64,000 nt of DNA from assembly GCF_003711395.1 (NCBI RefSeq), contig NZ_PJRJ01000014.1, positions 18,715 through 82,714 on the forward strand, read 5' to 3'. The notes under the pieces were generated by a model that was not told the DNA's origin, did no database searches, and saw nothing but the letters and a program-made list of their open reading frames with translations. Position 1 is the first letter of the stretch, and each line of letters begins with the position of its first letter. This stretch comes from Acinetobacter sp. B51(2017). GTDB lineage: Bacteria > Pseudomonadota > Gammaproteobacteria > Pseudomonadales > Moraxellaceae. Shown here piece after piece: positions 18,789 to 27,764 of this stretch. The position numbers and the translations under genes are program-made.

Positions 18789-20060
18789 TTGCCTTGGAAG
18801 TTTACCTTGAATGCGCCTAGACAAGGGCTATTTGCTAGCCTACTCATTGTAAGTTTTGCTCTACACACCTTTTTATTGGTGTTAGCCACAACTCATCAGC
18901 TCAATGAAAACCGTGCCAATCAGGGTCAGCTGATGACCAGCCAATTGGTCACAGACAGCTTAACTGAGCTTGAACCGGCCAATACCGTATCCTTGGCCTT
19001 ACTGGCCAATCGTTACGCAACCAACCCAAGCGTTGCCTCAATTCGCATTTTAGATGCCAATCAACAAGTTTTAGCCACAGGTGGATTATCTAAAACCCGT
19101 GATGGTCAGGTTTTTGTACGTGATGCCGTACAAAATGAGAAAAAAATCGGCAGTATTGAAATCACGTTAATTCAGCCAAGTATGGGCGAAATTTTACGTA
19201 ATCAATGGTTGGCGATTTTAGCTTCACTGCTGATACATGCGCTGTTGTGGTTTATTTATCGTGCGATTGCCCGTCCAAGTCGTAAAGAATATTTAGAACG
19301 CATTAACAATGAAGCGCGGTTAAAACACGAGCTACAAAGCTTAAGCCAAGCTTTAGAGCAAGAAAAACACAATACCGCTTTAGCGTTGGCGCAAGCAGAA
19401 AATAGTACATCTAACAAGATTAAACCAAAAGAAATACGTGCTTTAGAGCTTGATCAAGCTGCGGTGGCTTTAAGTATTCAGTTTTATGATCCAAAGCAAT
19501 TACTCAATTCGGTGAGTCCAACCGTTGCTGTGCCGTATTTTAACTTATGTCAGTTATTCTTAAATAAGAGCATTGACTTGTGCTTACAGCATTACAAACT
19601 CAATAGCCCTGATGTCACCATTTTACAAAGCTTTAATGAACACGGCGCAGTGTTGAGTGTGTCTTCAGAAAAAGCGGATGCGGTCAAATGCTTGGTGATG
19701 ATTAGTAACGTATTTCAACTACTCTCAGAAGTGCTTTATAAGCGCTACCGTGAAGATAAACGCTTTGTGCTTCAAACTCGTACCGCCTTATCTAGCGCTG
19801 TTGCCTCAATGCATTTATCGGCACCACAAGCCGCAGAACGTTTGGTACAGCAACTGGTTGCTAAAGAAAGTGCTTTGCAACTCAGCAATGAGTCACTGAA
19901 ACAATTAAGCGATCACTACGAGCTGGTGGCATTGCCTAATCCAAGTAATGCGCTTACCCGTCATGCCTTTATGATTAGCGGTATGGATGCTCAAACAGCA
20001 CAAATTGCGCAAGATATCCGTAGTGAAATTTTAAAAAGTAAACAATCTAATCCAACATAA
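18789..20060 (+). CDS. Smp/YtjB-like membrane protein divergent from serB
   Basis: 423 residues: a first membrane helix near residues 14-34, an extracytoplasmic stretch of about 120 residues (SIRILDANQQVLATGG), a second membrane helix at about 140-158, then a coiled-coil and a cytoplasmic C-terminal part. The position beside serB and the topology match the Smp (YtjB/AhpA) family of gamma-proteobacteria, whose role is not settled; the C-terminal half is longer than E. coli Smp. The frame has only a TTG start at 18789, since a stop lies a few codons upstream. Confidence 0.72.
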   Translation: MPWKFTLNAPRQGLFASLLIVSFALHTFLLVLATTHQLNENRANQGQLMTSQLVTDSLTELEPANTVSLALLANRYATNPSVASIRILDANQQVLATGGLSKTRDGQVFVRDAVQNEKKIGSIEITLIQPSMGEILRNQWLAILASLLIHALLWFIYRAIARPSRKEYLERINNEARLKHELQSLSQALEQEKHNTALALAQAENSTSNKIKPKEIRALELDQAAVALSIQFYDPKQLLNSVSPTVAVPYFNLCQLFLNKSIDLCLQHYKLNSPDVTILQSFNEHGAVLSVSSEKADAVKCLVMISNVFQLLSEVLYKRYREDKRFVLQTRTALSSAVASMHLSAPQAAERLVQQLVAKESALQLSNESLKQLSDHYELVALPNPSNALTRHAFMISGMDAQTAQIAQDIRSEILKSKQSNPT

Positions 20061-20063
20061 ATC

Positions 20064-20090
20064 AAAAGGGATGCTGAGCATCCCTTTTTT
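20064..20090. terminator. Terminator after the Smp-like gene
   Basis: AAGGGATGCT/AGCATCCCTT around one base, followed by a T-run on the + strand, before the convergent transporter gene. Confidence 0.9.
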
Positions 20091-20103
20091 ATATTCTGAT
20101 CAC

Positions 20104-21039
20104 TTAGTCCTGCTTACGACTGGCCCAATAGGTAGCCAGCAAAGGCCCTGAAATATTGTGCCACAAGCTAAAAATAGCACTAGGTACTGCAGTCATTGGT
20201 GAGGCAGCAAAATGCACCGCAGCCAATGCCACTCCTAAACCTGAGTTTTGCATGCCCACTTCTATGGCTACCGCTTTGCTATCCGCATAAGGCAGTTTAA
20301 ATAAACGACTTGCCCAATAACCTATCAAATAACCCAAAGCGTTGTGTAATATGACCACAGCTAAAATAAATAAACCTGATTCTAAGATTTGTCCTTTACT
20401 GCCAGCAATAATCGCAGCCACAATCAACACAATTGCCACCACAGAAATTAAGGGCATAACTGGCATATAATATTGAACCGTGTCCTTTAACAGAGTACGC
20501 ACCACCAAACCTAATACAATTGGCAACAACACCACTTGTAAAATCGAAGTCAGCATCGACAATGCATTGATCTCAATCCACTGGCTCGCCAACAGATAAA
20601 AAATGATCGGGGTAAGCAGTGGTGCTAATAATGTCGAAACCGAAGTACAAGCTACCGACAGCGCAGTATTGCCCTTTGCCATATAGGTAATAACATTAGA
20701 GGCTGTGCCTCCCGGACAACAGCCTACCAAGATCACACCAATAGCAATTTCGGGTGGTAAATTAAACACTTTGCATAACATATATGCGAGGCTTGGCATG
20801 ACAACAAACTGTGCTGCTACGCCAATCGCCACCGCTTTTGGACTCTGTAACACAGTCTTAAAGTCCGCCACCGTCATGGTCATGCCCATACCAAACATAA
20901 TAATGCCCAGCATCCATGGGATATAGCTTTTAAGCCAGACAAAACTTGTTGGACTGAGCATCGCAAGCCCAGCAAATAACAACACCCAAAGCGCAAAGCT
21001 TTTTTGTAGTAGATGAGAAAACTTTAATAAGCCATTCAT
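20104..21039 (-). CDS. Bile acid:sodium symporter (BASS) family transporter
   Basis: 311 residues and about nine to ten membrane helices. The family signature GCCPGGTASNVITYMAKGN in the middle and the second crossover helix (AVAIEVGMQNSGLG) are intact, giving the two Na+-site regions. Bacterial BASS proteins carry organic acids such as pyruvate or ketopantoate; the substrate here cannot be read. It overlaps the end of pncA by 4 nt (ATGA), so the two are cotranscribed, and a role in salvage of a small carboxylate is possible. Confidence 0.87.
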   Translation of the reverse strand: MNGLLKFSHLLQKSFALWVLLFAGLAMLSPTSFVWLKSYIPWMLGIIMFGMGMTMTVADFKTVLQSPKAVAIGVAAQFVVMPSLAYMLCKVFNLPPEIAIGVILVGCCPGGTASNVITYMAKGNTALSVACTSVSTLLAPLLTPIIFYLLASQWIEINALSMLTSILQVVLLPIVLGLVVRTLLKDTVQYYMPVMPLISVVAIVLIVAAIIAGSKGQILESGLFILAVVILHNALGYLIGYWASRLFKLPYADSKAVAIEVGMQNSGLGVALAAVHFAASPMTAVPSAIFSLWHNISGPLLATYWASRKQD

Positions 21040-21683
21040 GCACAGTCACCTTGAGTGAGATAGGTTGGCACATCGACGGCTTGAATACGTTTTACCCCTG
21101 CGTGCAGCATTGCCTGCCATGCTTGTGCCAATGAGCCATCTAAATCAATGCCTTGACATGCATCTTGAACCACATATGTAGTGAAGCCAAGCTCAGCGCT
21201 ATCTATGGCACTCCAAGCCACACAGAAATCTGTGGCAATGCCTACAACAAATACCTGTTGAATATCACGTTCTTTTAAATAGCCCGCCAATCCTGTCTTG
21301 GTTTTACGATCCGCTTCTTGAAAAGCTGAATAACTATCAATCTGCGCATTAAAGCCTTTACGGATAATTAACTGGGCATGTTGAATATTGAGATCGGGAT
21401 GCAACTCTGCATCGGGTGTACCCTGCACGCAATGACTCGGCCATAACACTTGAGTGCCATAATCTAACTCAATTTGTTGATAAGCTTGCTTACCCACATG
21501 ATTTTCGACAAAAGAGATATGATTGTGCGGATGCCAATCTTGGGTCAGCACCACATGAGTAAACTGCTGTGCCAGTTGATTAATGGTTGGAATAATGTGA
21601 TCCGCGTGAGCAACGGCTAAGTTGCCGCCCGGAGTAAAGCCATTTTGTACATCAACAACTAACAATACACTGTGATGGTTCAT
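21036..21683 (-). CDS. pncA: Nicotinamidase
   Basis: Hydrolyses nicotinamide to nicotinate, feeding pncB. About 215 residues from the ATG at 21683, which follows AAGGGA by 6 nt. The catalytic Asp is in VVDVQNGF, the metal-binding DWHPHNHISF block gives the DxHxxxH pattern, and the nucleophilic Cys is in GIATDFCVAWSA. It overlaps the BASS transporter downstream by 4 nt. A terminator separates it from the upstream MFS gene. Confidence 0.93.
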   Translation of the reverse strand: MNHHSVLLVVDVQNGFTPGGNLAVAHADHIIPTINQLAQQFTHVVLTQDWHPHNHISFVENHVGKQAYQQIELDYGTQVLWPSHCVQGTPDAELHPDLNIQHAQLIIRKGFNAQIDSYSAFQEADRKTKTGLAGYLKERDIQQVFVVGIATDFCVAWSAIDSAELGFTTYVVQDACQGIDLDGSLAQAWQAMLHAGVKRIQAVDVPTYLTQGDCA

Positions 21684-21757
21684 GTCAGATCCCTTGCAAT
21701 TGGTATTTGTCAAAATGTAGCTGATCTAGGGCTGAAGATGCTATTGATTTTTTTAGA

Positions 21758-21788
21758 CAAAAAAATAGCCCACATCACTGTGAGCTAT
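21758..21788 (-). terminator. Terminator between the MFS gene and pncA
   Basis: On the minus strand the stem ATAGCtCACA/TGTGgGCTAT is followed by seven Ts, at the end of the MFS transcript. Confidence 0.8.
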
Positions 21789-21805
21789 GTCAAGGTTGAA
21801 ACGTT

Positions 21806-23026
21806 TTAAACTTTTGCAGCAACTGCTTGTGGTTGCATACGTTTTACTAAAATCAGCATAAAGATTGCTGAGATCACGATACATGGAATAGCTGCTGAAA
21901 TTACCCCAGCTGCACCAAAACCTGCCGCGAGAAGCTGACCTGCGATTGCAGGCCCAAGCATGGCACCCACACGACCTACCGCAGAGGCAACACCAACACC
22001 TGTTGCACGTACTTCAGTTGGATAAACGATACCGCCAAAAGCATACAGTACACCTTGGCAACCAATCACGAAGGCACCTACCAATGCAGAAGCTAAATAC
22101 ATTTGCGTTAAAGCACTTGCCGCATTCAGAGCAAATAGACCCGCTAAGATACCGCCGTACATCAACAAGATCACATATGCTTTTTTCCAGCGGTCAGTTA
22201 ATACACCTAAAATCACTGTACCGACTGTTGCACTTGCCATGAAGTAGAACTGCGCCGTTGCACCTTCTTGACGGCTGAAGCCAAGCTCGGTAAACAACGA
22301 TGGTAACCAACTCAGCATAATGTAAACTACCATCAGCGTGAAGAAGTAGCTCACCCAAATTAAGATGGTACGTAAGCGGTTTTCAGCATTAAATAAATCT
22401 TTAAAAGATGCTTGAGGTTGAGCTTGAGTCGTTGTTTTGTCTTGCGCTTTTAAGAATTCTTTAGATTCAGGCAATAACCACATCATCACTGGAATCACGA
22501 TGATGGGTAATAAACCACCTAAATAGAAAATATTTTTCCAGTCCGAACCAAATTCTGTCGTTGCAATCAACGATAAAATTGCTGCACCCACAGGCATACC
22601 ACAGTACATTAAGCCCACTGCACGACCACGATTTTGAGGTGTAACAGCTTCAGAGGCTAAGGTAATTAGAATCGGCATCGCTGCACCCAAACCTGCACCT
22701 GCTAAGAAACGTACTGCAAGTAAGCTATTAAAACTGTTTACCCATACTGTGCAGAGCGTAAATACTGCAAAAATTGCTGTCGATAAAATTAAGACCTTTT
22801 TACGTCCAATACGATCTGCGAGTCGACCACCGACCAGTGCTCCGGGCAATAAACCCAAAATCCCTGCACTAAAGAAAACACCGAGTTGAGAGCTATTTAA
22901 GCCAAAGCTTTCTCGAATTCCTGCCGCAGCAATACCTGCAGCCTGAATATCTAGCCCTTCAATTACGGCAATAAGGAAACAAATCGCGACAGTAATCACC
23001 GCATGTTTGTTATCTGATCTTTGCAT
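21806..23026 (-). CDS. MFS transporter, aromatic-acid:H+ symporter (AAHS/MhpT-like)
   Basis: 406 residues, 12 membrane helices. The first helix carries EGLDIQAAG, matching the acidic-residue motif of AAHS and MhpT-like symporters. GGRLADRIGRKKVL is the loop 2-3 signature. Members take up aromatic or heterocyclic acids. Its position upstream of pncA raises the possibility of nicotinate uptake, but a terminator lies between them and this is only inference. Confidence 0.82.
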   Translation of the reverse strand: MQRSDNKHAVITVAICFLIAVIEGLDIQAAGIAAAGIRESFGLNSSQLGVFFSAGILGLLPGALVGGRLADRIGRKKVLILSTAIFAVFTLCTVWVNSFNSLLAVRFLAGAGLGAAMPILITLASEAVTPQNRGRAVGLMYCGMPVGAAILSLIATTEFGSDWKNIFYLGGLLPIIVIPVMMWLLPESKEFLKAQDKTTTQAQPQASFKDLFNAENRLRTILIWVSYFFTLMVVYIMLSWLPSLFTELGFSRQEGATAQFYFMASATVGTVILGVLTDRWKKAYVILLMYGGILAGLFALNAASALTQMYLASALVGAFVIGCQGVLYAFGGIVYPTEVRATGVGVASAVGRVGAMLGPAIAGQLLAAGFGAAGVISAAIPCIVISAIFMLILVKRMQPQAVAAKV

Positions 23027-23159
23027 TGGATACTCCTTACTTGCAATCAGTGGCCAACTTGGGCGGCCATCATGGCGAAAATTGCAAGCGGATACGAGCT
23101 ATCAATAAGTTTAAGATGTCAGCAAATTTAGCGCCTATTTAGCCAATATCACCACCCAA

Positions 23160-23465
23160 TTGATTACAAAGTTAGCCCTTTGCTACAATGGACATATAGT
23201 CTTAAAAGCAATTAATAAAACTATAAATTTGAATACTTGTTCTAATCAATCAGGTGTGATTAGTTTGTAGTGGCGCAGTTATAGCAATAAGGCTGTCAAA
23301 ATTTTAAGAGTTAAAATCGATTATTAATTAGTATTAAACAATCATTTTCTATTATTTTATAAATTATAATTTATAATCAAAATGTCTATATTGATTCTTT
23401 TTTAGTCTTAAAAATCACTTTAAAACCTCGCTAAGCTACCAGCAGTCAGCTTTAGAGCGTTTTTT
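23160..23465 (+). ncRNA. Candidate small RNA in the MFS-dapA spacer
   Basis: A promoter-like pair, TTGATT (23160-23165) and TACAAT (23184-23189) with an 18-bp spacer, is followed about 240 nt later by an intrinsic terminator: CGCT-AAGCT pairing with AGCTT-TAG-AGCG, then six Ts (23429-23465). Between them are a perfect inverted repeat CTAATCA/TGATTAG (23242-23263) and no convincing ORF. No + strand gene precedes this terminator, so a transcript of about 270 nt is the simplest reading. It could instead be a terminated leader. Confidence 0.4.
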
Positions 23466-23660
23466 GCCGTAAGGATCAAGTAACAAATATTATGAAAATC
23501 TCTAGTTTTTCGACAGAATTTGCTTTAATTTGATGGGGTCAAATAGCAAATTTTTTTAATTTCTAGAAAAACGTAGTTTTTTTCTAAAGCTTTAGACATT
23601 GTTTTTAGCATCGATGAAAAAAGTGTATTGTTCTTATGCGTTTCATCAGTCATAATTTAG

Positions 23661-23757
23661 CTAAGTAAGCCTCTCGTTCAAAAAAGAGCATTGATTTACT
23701 TAGAAATCACAAATAAATCCATCCAAATTCATGTTTTTCTAACCGTACTCGGATGGA
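23661..23757 (+). other. Structured leader before dapA
   Basis: Two nested or successive inverted repeats lie between the last T-rich stretch and the dapA ribosome site: CTAAGTAA (23661) with TTACTTAG (23696), enclosing CTCT/AGAG; and TCCATCC (23718) with GGATGGA (23751). They would fold in a dapA mRNA leader just before AGGA at 23763. No known lysine riboswitch pattern was recognised. The remaining 750-bp spacer is AT-rich. Confidence 0.4.
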
Positions 23758-23776
23758 CAAATAGGATATTTTGCAA

Positions 23777-24673
23777 ATGACTCAGCAAGCACAGACCATT
23801 CAGGGTTCAATTGTCGCAATCGTCACCCCCATGTTTGAAGATGGCAGCGTAGATTGGAAGGGTCTTGAGAAGCTCGTTGAGTGGCACATTGCACAAGGTA
23901 CTAACAGTATCGTTGCAGTGGGTACAACGGGCGAAGCCTCTACGCTTAGCATGGCGGAACACACACAAGTGATCAAAGAAATCATTCGTGTTGCCAATAA
24001 ACGCATTCCTATTATTGCTGGTACTGGCGCGAACTCAACACACGAAGCCATTGAACTGACCAAAGAAGCCAAAGAGCTTGGTGCGGATGCAGCTTTATTG
24101 GTGACGCCTTATTATAACAAGCCAACCCAAGAAGGTTTATACCAACATTATAAGGCAGTTGCAGAAGCAGTTGATCTACCACAGATTCTTTATAATGTTC
24201 CAGGCCGTACTGGCGTGGATATGCATAACGATACTGTCATTCGTTTGGCTGATATTCCACAAATCGTGGGTATTAAAGATGCGACGGGTGATGTAGCACG
24301 CGGTGCTGAACTGATTGCTGGCTTACAAGGTAAAAATATGACCGTGTATTCAGGTGATGATGCTACTGCTTATCAACTGATTGAAAAAGGCGCGCGCGGT
24401 AATATTTCTGTGACTGCTAATATTGCTCCTAAAGCAATGAGCGAACTATGTGCAGCCGCTCTCAGTGGTGATCATGCTCAAGCCGCCGCTTTAAATGGCA
24501 AAGTTGCAAATCTTCACAATATTTTATTTTGTGAATCAAACCCAATTCCTGTGAAATGGGCACTTCATGAAATGGGTCTAGTAGAAACAGGTATTCGCTT
24601 ACCTTTAACACCACTGGCTCAAGCCTATCGCGCACCACTTCGTGAAGCACTCAAAGAAGTGGGCCTCATTTAA
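23777..24673 (+). CDS. dapA: 4-hydroxy-tetrahydrodipicolinate synthase
   Basis: Condenses pyruvate with aspartate semialdehyde, the entry step to lysine and meso-diaminopimelate. 298 residues from the ATG at 23777. GTTGEASTLS is the pyruvate-binding block, YNVPGRTGVDM contains the conserved Tyr, and GIKDATGD holds the Schiff-base Lys at about 167. First gene of dapA-bamC-purC, the order seen in E. coli. TTG at 23771 is a weaker alternative start. Confidence 0.95.
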   Translation: MTQQAQTIQGSIVAIVTPMFEDGSVDWKGLEKLVEWHIAQGTNSIVAVGTTGEASTLSMAEHTQVIKEIIRVANKRIPIIAGTGANSTHEAIELTKEAKELGADAALLVTPYYNKPTQEGLYQHYKAVAEAVDLPQILYNVPGRTGVDMHNDTVIRLADIPQIVGIKDATGDVARGAELIAGLQGKNMTVYSGDDATAYQLIEKGARGNISVTANIAPKAMSELCAAALSGDHAQAAALNGKVANLHNILFCESNPIPVKWALHEMGLVETGIRLPLTPLAQAYRAPLREALKEVGLI

Positions 24674-24685
24674 TAAGAGCAAATT

Positions 24686-25285
24686 ATGATGCAATTACGT
24701 TTTGGTTTTATCCTTGCACTTTCTGCGATCAGCTTAACAGGCTGTAGTTCTGTTGCGCTTAAAAATGGTTCATTGGACTATAAACAAGCAACTGAATTAA
24801 ATGCCTTGCAATATCCTGAAGGTTCAATGGTACGCCCAGCAACGCCTTTGTATCCTGCTCCAACGGTTGATCCTTTAGCACTCGAGCACGCTCCTGTGCT
24901 CGCTAATGCTCAAGGTACCCGCTTTGCCCTACCTCGTCCACAATCAGTTCAGCCACAAACTAGCAATTCGGTAATGGCAGTAACACCACGCCCAAGCCCA
25001 TTAATGGATGGTAACCAAAATCCATTATTGAAAATGGAAGGTGAAGCAAGCGAAATTTGGCAATACACACTTGCCACTTTAAGTAGCTTAAATTACCGCG
25101 TATTAAGCCAAAGCAAGAATGGTTATGAAGCAAGTATTCAGGTTGATGGTCAAACTGTATTACTTAAATTAACCTCGCTTGGCTCTACCCAAACGCTGGC
25201 TGTATTCAATACTGATAGCAGTTTTGCCGACAAAGATGTTGCCGCTCAATTGTTGACCCAAATTTACCAAAATTGGCCAGCCTAG
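24686..25285 (+). CDS. bamC: Outer-membrane assembly lipoprotein BamC (NlpB-like), short form
   Basis: About 199 residues. A signal peptide ends in the lipobox LTGC (Cys at about 20), so it is lipidated in the outer membrane. A proline-rich unstructured stretch follows (about 50-105), then one folded domain ([32 protein letters not shown]) like a BamC helix-grip domain. E. coli BamC is about 344 residues with two such domains, so this seems a one-domain form. The place between dapA and purC supports the call. Its stop codon lies inside a terminator hairpin. Confidence 0.78.
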   Translation: MMQLRFGFILALSAISLTGCSSVALKNGSLDYKQATELNALQYPEGSMVRPATPLYPAPTVDPLALEHAPVLANAQGTRFALPRPQSVQPQTSNSVMAVTPRPSPLMDGNQNPLLKMEGEASEIWQYTLATLSSLNYRVLSQSKNGYEASIQVDGQTVLLKLTSLGSTQTLAVFNTDSSFADKDVAAQLLTQIYQNWPA

Positions 25286-25305
25286 TCGTACTAGGCTTTT
25301 TTTTT
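25279..25305 (+). terminator. Terminator overlapping the bamC stop codon
   Basis: AGCCTAG-TCGTA-CTAGGCT gives a perfect 7-bp stem followed by nine Ts. The bamC stop TAG (25283-25285) is within the left arm, so ribosomes reaching the stop could mask the hairpin and let transcription continue into purC. Confidence 0.8.
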
Positions 25306-25326
25306 GCAAGTAAAAGGTTCCCCCTC

Positions 25327-26046
25327 ATGTTAAAACAAACCTTGCTCTATACTGGTAAAGCTAAATCTGTTTATGAAACAGATAGTGCAGATCATTTAGT
25401 ATTAGTCTTCCGCGATGATGCTTCGGCATTCAATGGTGAAAAGATTGAACAGCTCGCGCGTAAAGGTAAGGTGAACAACCGTTTTAACGCCTTTATCATG
25501 GAAAAACTTGCTGCTGCCGGCATCGAAACTCACTTTGAAAAACTTTTGACTCCAAATGAAGTTTTAGTGAAAAAGTTAGACATGATTCCTGTGGAATGTG
25601 TGATTCGTAACTATGCAGCAGGTTCACTATGCCGTCGTTTAGGTGTAGAAGAAGGTAAAGAATTAACTCCACCTACTTTCGAATTGTTCTTTAAAGATGA
25701 CGCGCTTGGCGATCCAATGGTGAATGAGTCACAAGCGATTGCATTAGGTTGGGCAACTGCAGAACAACTTGCGCGTATGAAAGAACTCACTTACCAAGTG
25801 AATGAAGTACTTAAAGCATTATTTGCTGAAGGCAATATGCTATTAGTTGACTTTAAACTTGAATTTGGTGTGTTCCACGATCGTATTGTACTTGGTGATG
25901 AATTCTCTCCAGACGGTTGCCGTTTATGGGATAAAGACACTAAGAAAAAACTAGATAAAGACCGTTTCCGTCAAGGCCTAGGCGGTGTGGTTGAAGCCTA
26001 TGAAGAAGTTGCTACCCGTATTGGTATCGACTTATCTGATATCTAA
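25327..26046 (+). CDS. purC: SAICAR synthetase (phosphoribosylaminoimidazole-succinocarboxamide synthase)
   Basis: Adds aspartate to CAIR in purine synthesis. 239 residues from the ATG at 25327, the common bacterial length. [11 protein letters not shown] at the start binds [24 protein letters not shown] and LVDFKLEFG are family blocks, and GEFSP is represented by GDEFSPD. It lies 41 nt after bamC behind a terminator, so it may have its own promoter or depend on read-through. Confidence 0.95.
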   Translation: MLKQTLLYTGKAKSVYETDSADHLVLVFRDDASAFNGEKIEQLARKGKVNNRFNAFIMEKLAAAGIETHFEKLLTPNEVLVKKLDMIPVECVIRNYAAGSLCRRLGVEEGKELTPPTFELFFKDDALGDPMVNESQAIALGWATAEQLARMKELTYQVNEVLKALFAEGNMLLVDFKLEFGVFHDRIVLGDEFSPDGCRLWDKDTKKKLDKDRFRQGLGGVVEAYEEVATRIGIDLSDI

Positions 26047-26062
26047 TAGTTTAATTAGATGC

Positions 26063-26093
26063 AAAAAACCGAAGCCTAGGCTTCGGTTTTTTT
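26063..26093. terminator. Terminator after purC
   Basis: ACCGAAGCC/GGCTTCGGT palindrome flanked by A- and T-runs, bidirectional with the small gene on the other strand. Confidence 0.9.
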
Positions 26094-26094
26094 G

Positions 26095-26229
26095 TTATAA
26101 AAATACAGTTCCCGGCTGATAACCGACGTATTTACCATACAAAATTGCGATCCATACACAGATTACAAATAACAAAATTAAACGCGTCATAATGCTAAAA
26201 CAGGACATACCTGTACGATTTTTTGACAT
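26095..26229 (-). CDS. Small single-pass membrane protein downstream of rarA
   Basis: A 44-residue frame starting MSKNRTGMSCFSIMTRLILL, with one membrane helix (about residues 15-31, LILLFVICVWIAILY) and a short tail ending GTVFL. It starts 21 nt after the rarA stop on the same strand, so it is likely cotranscribed, and its end abuts the purC terminator. I recognise no family. Start is either ATG at 26229 or ATG at 26208 (residue 8). Confidence 0.6.
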   Translation of the reverse strand: MSKNRTGMSCFSIMTRLILLFVICVWIAILYGKYVGYQPGTVFL

Positions 26230-26250
26230 CCTTGTCACCTAAGCTTTGTA

Positions 26251-27519
26251 TTATTGTTGTTGTTCACTCCAGCGCCTTTGTTGTAAACGCTCTGCTTCTA
26301 CCTCACGTTTATTACGTGCTGATTGATATAACTTAGTGCCTTTTAGTTCGGGCGGCAAATAGTCCTGTGTGACAAAATGTTCAGGGTAATCGTGTGGATA
26401 TAAATAATTGACCCCATAGCCTTGATCTTGCATTAGCTGTGTAGGTGCATTACGTAAATGTAGCGGCACGGCCAAATTGGCAGTTTTTTCTGCTAATTCC
26501 ATAGCACGGTTAATGGCTAAATACGTACTGTTACTTTTAGCACTGGTGGCTAAATACACTGCGGTTTGCGCTAAAATAATCCTCGCTTCTGGCATACCAA
26601 TCGCTTGAACTGAGCGGAAACACTCACCCGCCAATAACAACGCATTTGGATTAGAATTGCCAATATCCTCAGAAGCTGCAATCAACATGCGCCGTGCAAT
26701 AAACACAGGATCTTCACCACCCTTTAACATTCGTGCCAACCAATACACAGCTGCATCAGGGTCACTGCCGCGAATTGATTTAATCAGCGCCGAAACCAAG
26801 TCATAGTGCTGCTCACCAGCTTTATCGTAACGCGCAATACTTTGCTGTGCGACACGTACCACAACCGCATTATCAATAATATTTTCTACCTCAGGCTCAA
26901 AAGTGCTGGCAATCAAATCAAGTAGATTTAATGCCTTACGCGCATCACCTGCGGCAAACTGGATTAAAGCGTCAAACTCACCAATTTGAATAAAACGCTG
27001 CTTTAAAAATGCATCATGGTTCAAAGCATGGCGTAATAAGTTTTCAATCGCAGTTTCATCCAATGCATTTAAGCGATACACCTGACAACGTGATAACAAT
27101 GCGTTATTGACTTCAAAAGAGGGATTTTCTGTCGTTGCACCAATTAAGGTAATTTTGCCTTTTTCAACAGCACCTAATAACGCATCTTGCTGAGATTTAT
27201 TAAAACGATGAATTTCATCAATAAAAACTACAGGTGTAATTAAATCACCACTCTCTGCAATCACCTCCCGTAGTTCTTTGACGCCCGTATTTAAGGCCGA
27301 CAGGCTCACAAAAGGACGATCCACAGCTTGAGCAAGTAACAATGCAAGCGTGGTTTTACCTACGCCAGGTGGACCCCAAAAAATAATTGAGGGTAAATGC
27401 CCCTGATCAATCATTTGTCTAAAGGGTGCGTGTTCGCCAAGTAAATGATCTTGACCAATAATCTGTGACAAATCACGTGGTCTTAAGCGTTCTGGTAGCG
27501 GAATTAGATGATCAGACAT
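26251..27519 (-). CDS. rarA: Replication-associated recombination protein A (AAA+ ATPase)
   Basis: 422 residues, RarA/MgsA length, acting at stalled replication forks. The Walker A GPPGVGKTTLA (about 50-60), Walker B VVFIDEIHRFNKSQQD, sensor region TTENPSFEVN and RCQVYRLN arginine-finger block are intact. The C-terminal region (SIRGSDPDAAVYWLARML) is the RarA tetramerisation block. A small membrane-protein gene follows. Confidence 0.94.
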   Translation of the reverse strand: MSDHLIPLPERLRPRDLSQIIGQDHLLGEHAPFRQMIDQGHLPSIIFWGPPGVGKTTLALLLAQAVDRPFVSLSALNTGVKELREVIAESGDLITPVVFIDEIHRFNKSQQDALLGAVEKGKITLIGATTENPSFEVNNALLSRCQVYRLNALDETAIENLLRHALNHDAFLKQRFIQIGEFDALIQFAAGDARKALNLLDLIASTFEPEVENIIDNAVVVRVAQQSIARYDKAGEQHYDLVSALIKSIRGSDPDAAVYWLARMLKGGEDPVFIARRMLIAASEDIGNSNPNALLLAGECFRSVQAIGMPEARIILAQTAVYLATSAKSNSTYLAINRAMELAEKTANLAVPLHLRNAPTQLMQDQGYGVNYLYPHDYPEHFVTQDYLPPELKGTKLYQSARNKREVEAERLQQRRWSEQQQ

Positions 27520-27764
27520 AGCAATATTATTGTAGTAAACTTGAGTTAAAGTCTACTATGTAATTTCAGGCGATAGCTATAAATTACGCTATGACTTGGC
27601 TAGATAAATGTTTTAATTTTATGATCATAAAATAGTATTTTTTTGTTACCTATCGGTAAAATTTACTTTACTAATATTTAGCATTTAGATATTTATTGCT
27701 ATACTTCGGCAAAGTATCATTCGCATATTTTTACCGTTTTTTCAAGAGTGTAACCAACAAAAAA

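Noticed and set aside
21806..23026. Naming the MFS transporter upstream of pncA as a nicotinate transporter.
   Set aside because: A terminator separates it from pncA, and its sequence features only place it among AAHS/MhpT-like symporters.
23330..23380. The repeated ATAAATTATAATTTATAAT stretch as an origin or integration site.
   Set aside because: It is simple A/T sequence with no flanking signature, DnaA boxes or duplicated target.
23027..23776. A lysine riboswitch before dapA.
   Set aside because: The stems present do not form the five-helix lysine aptamer pattern and lack its conserved purine-rich core as far as I can see.
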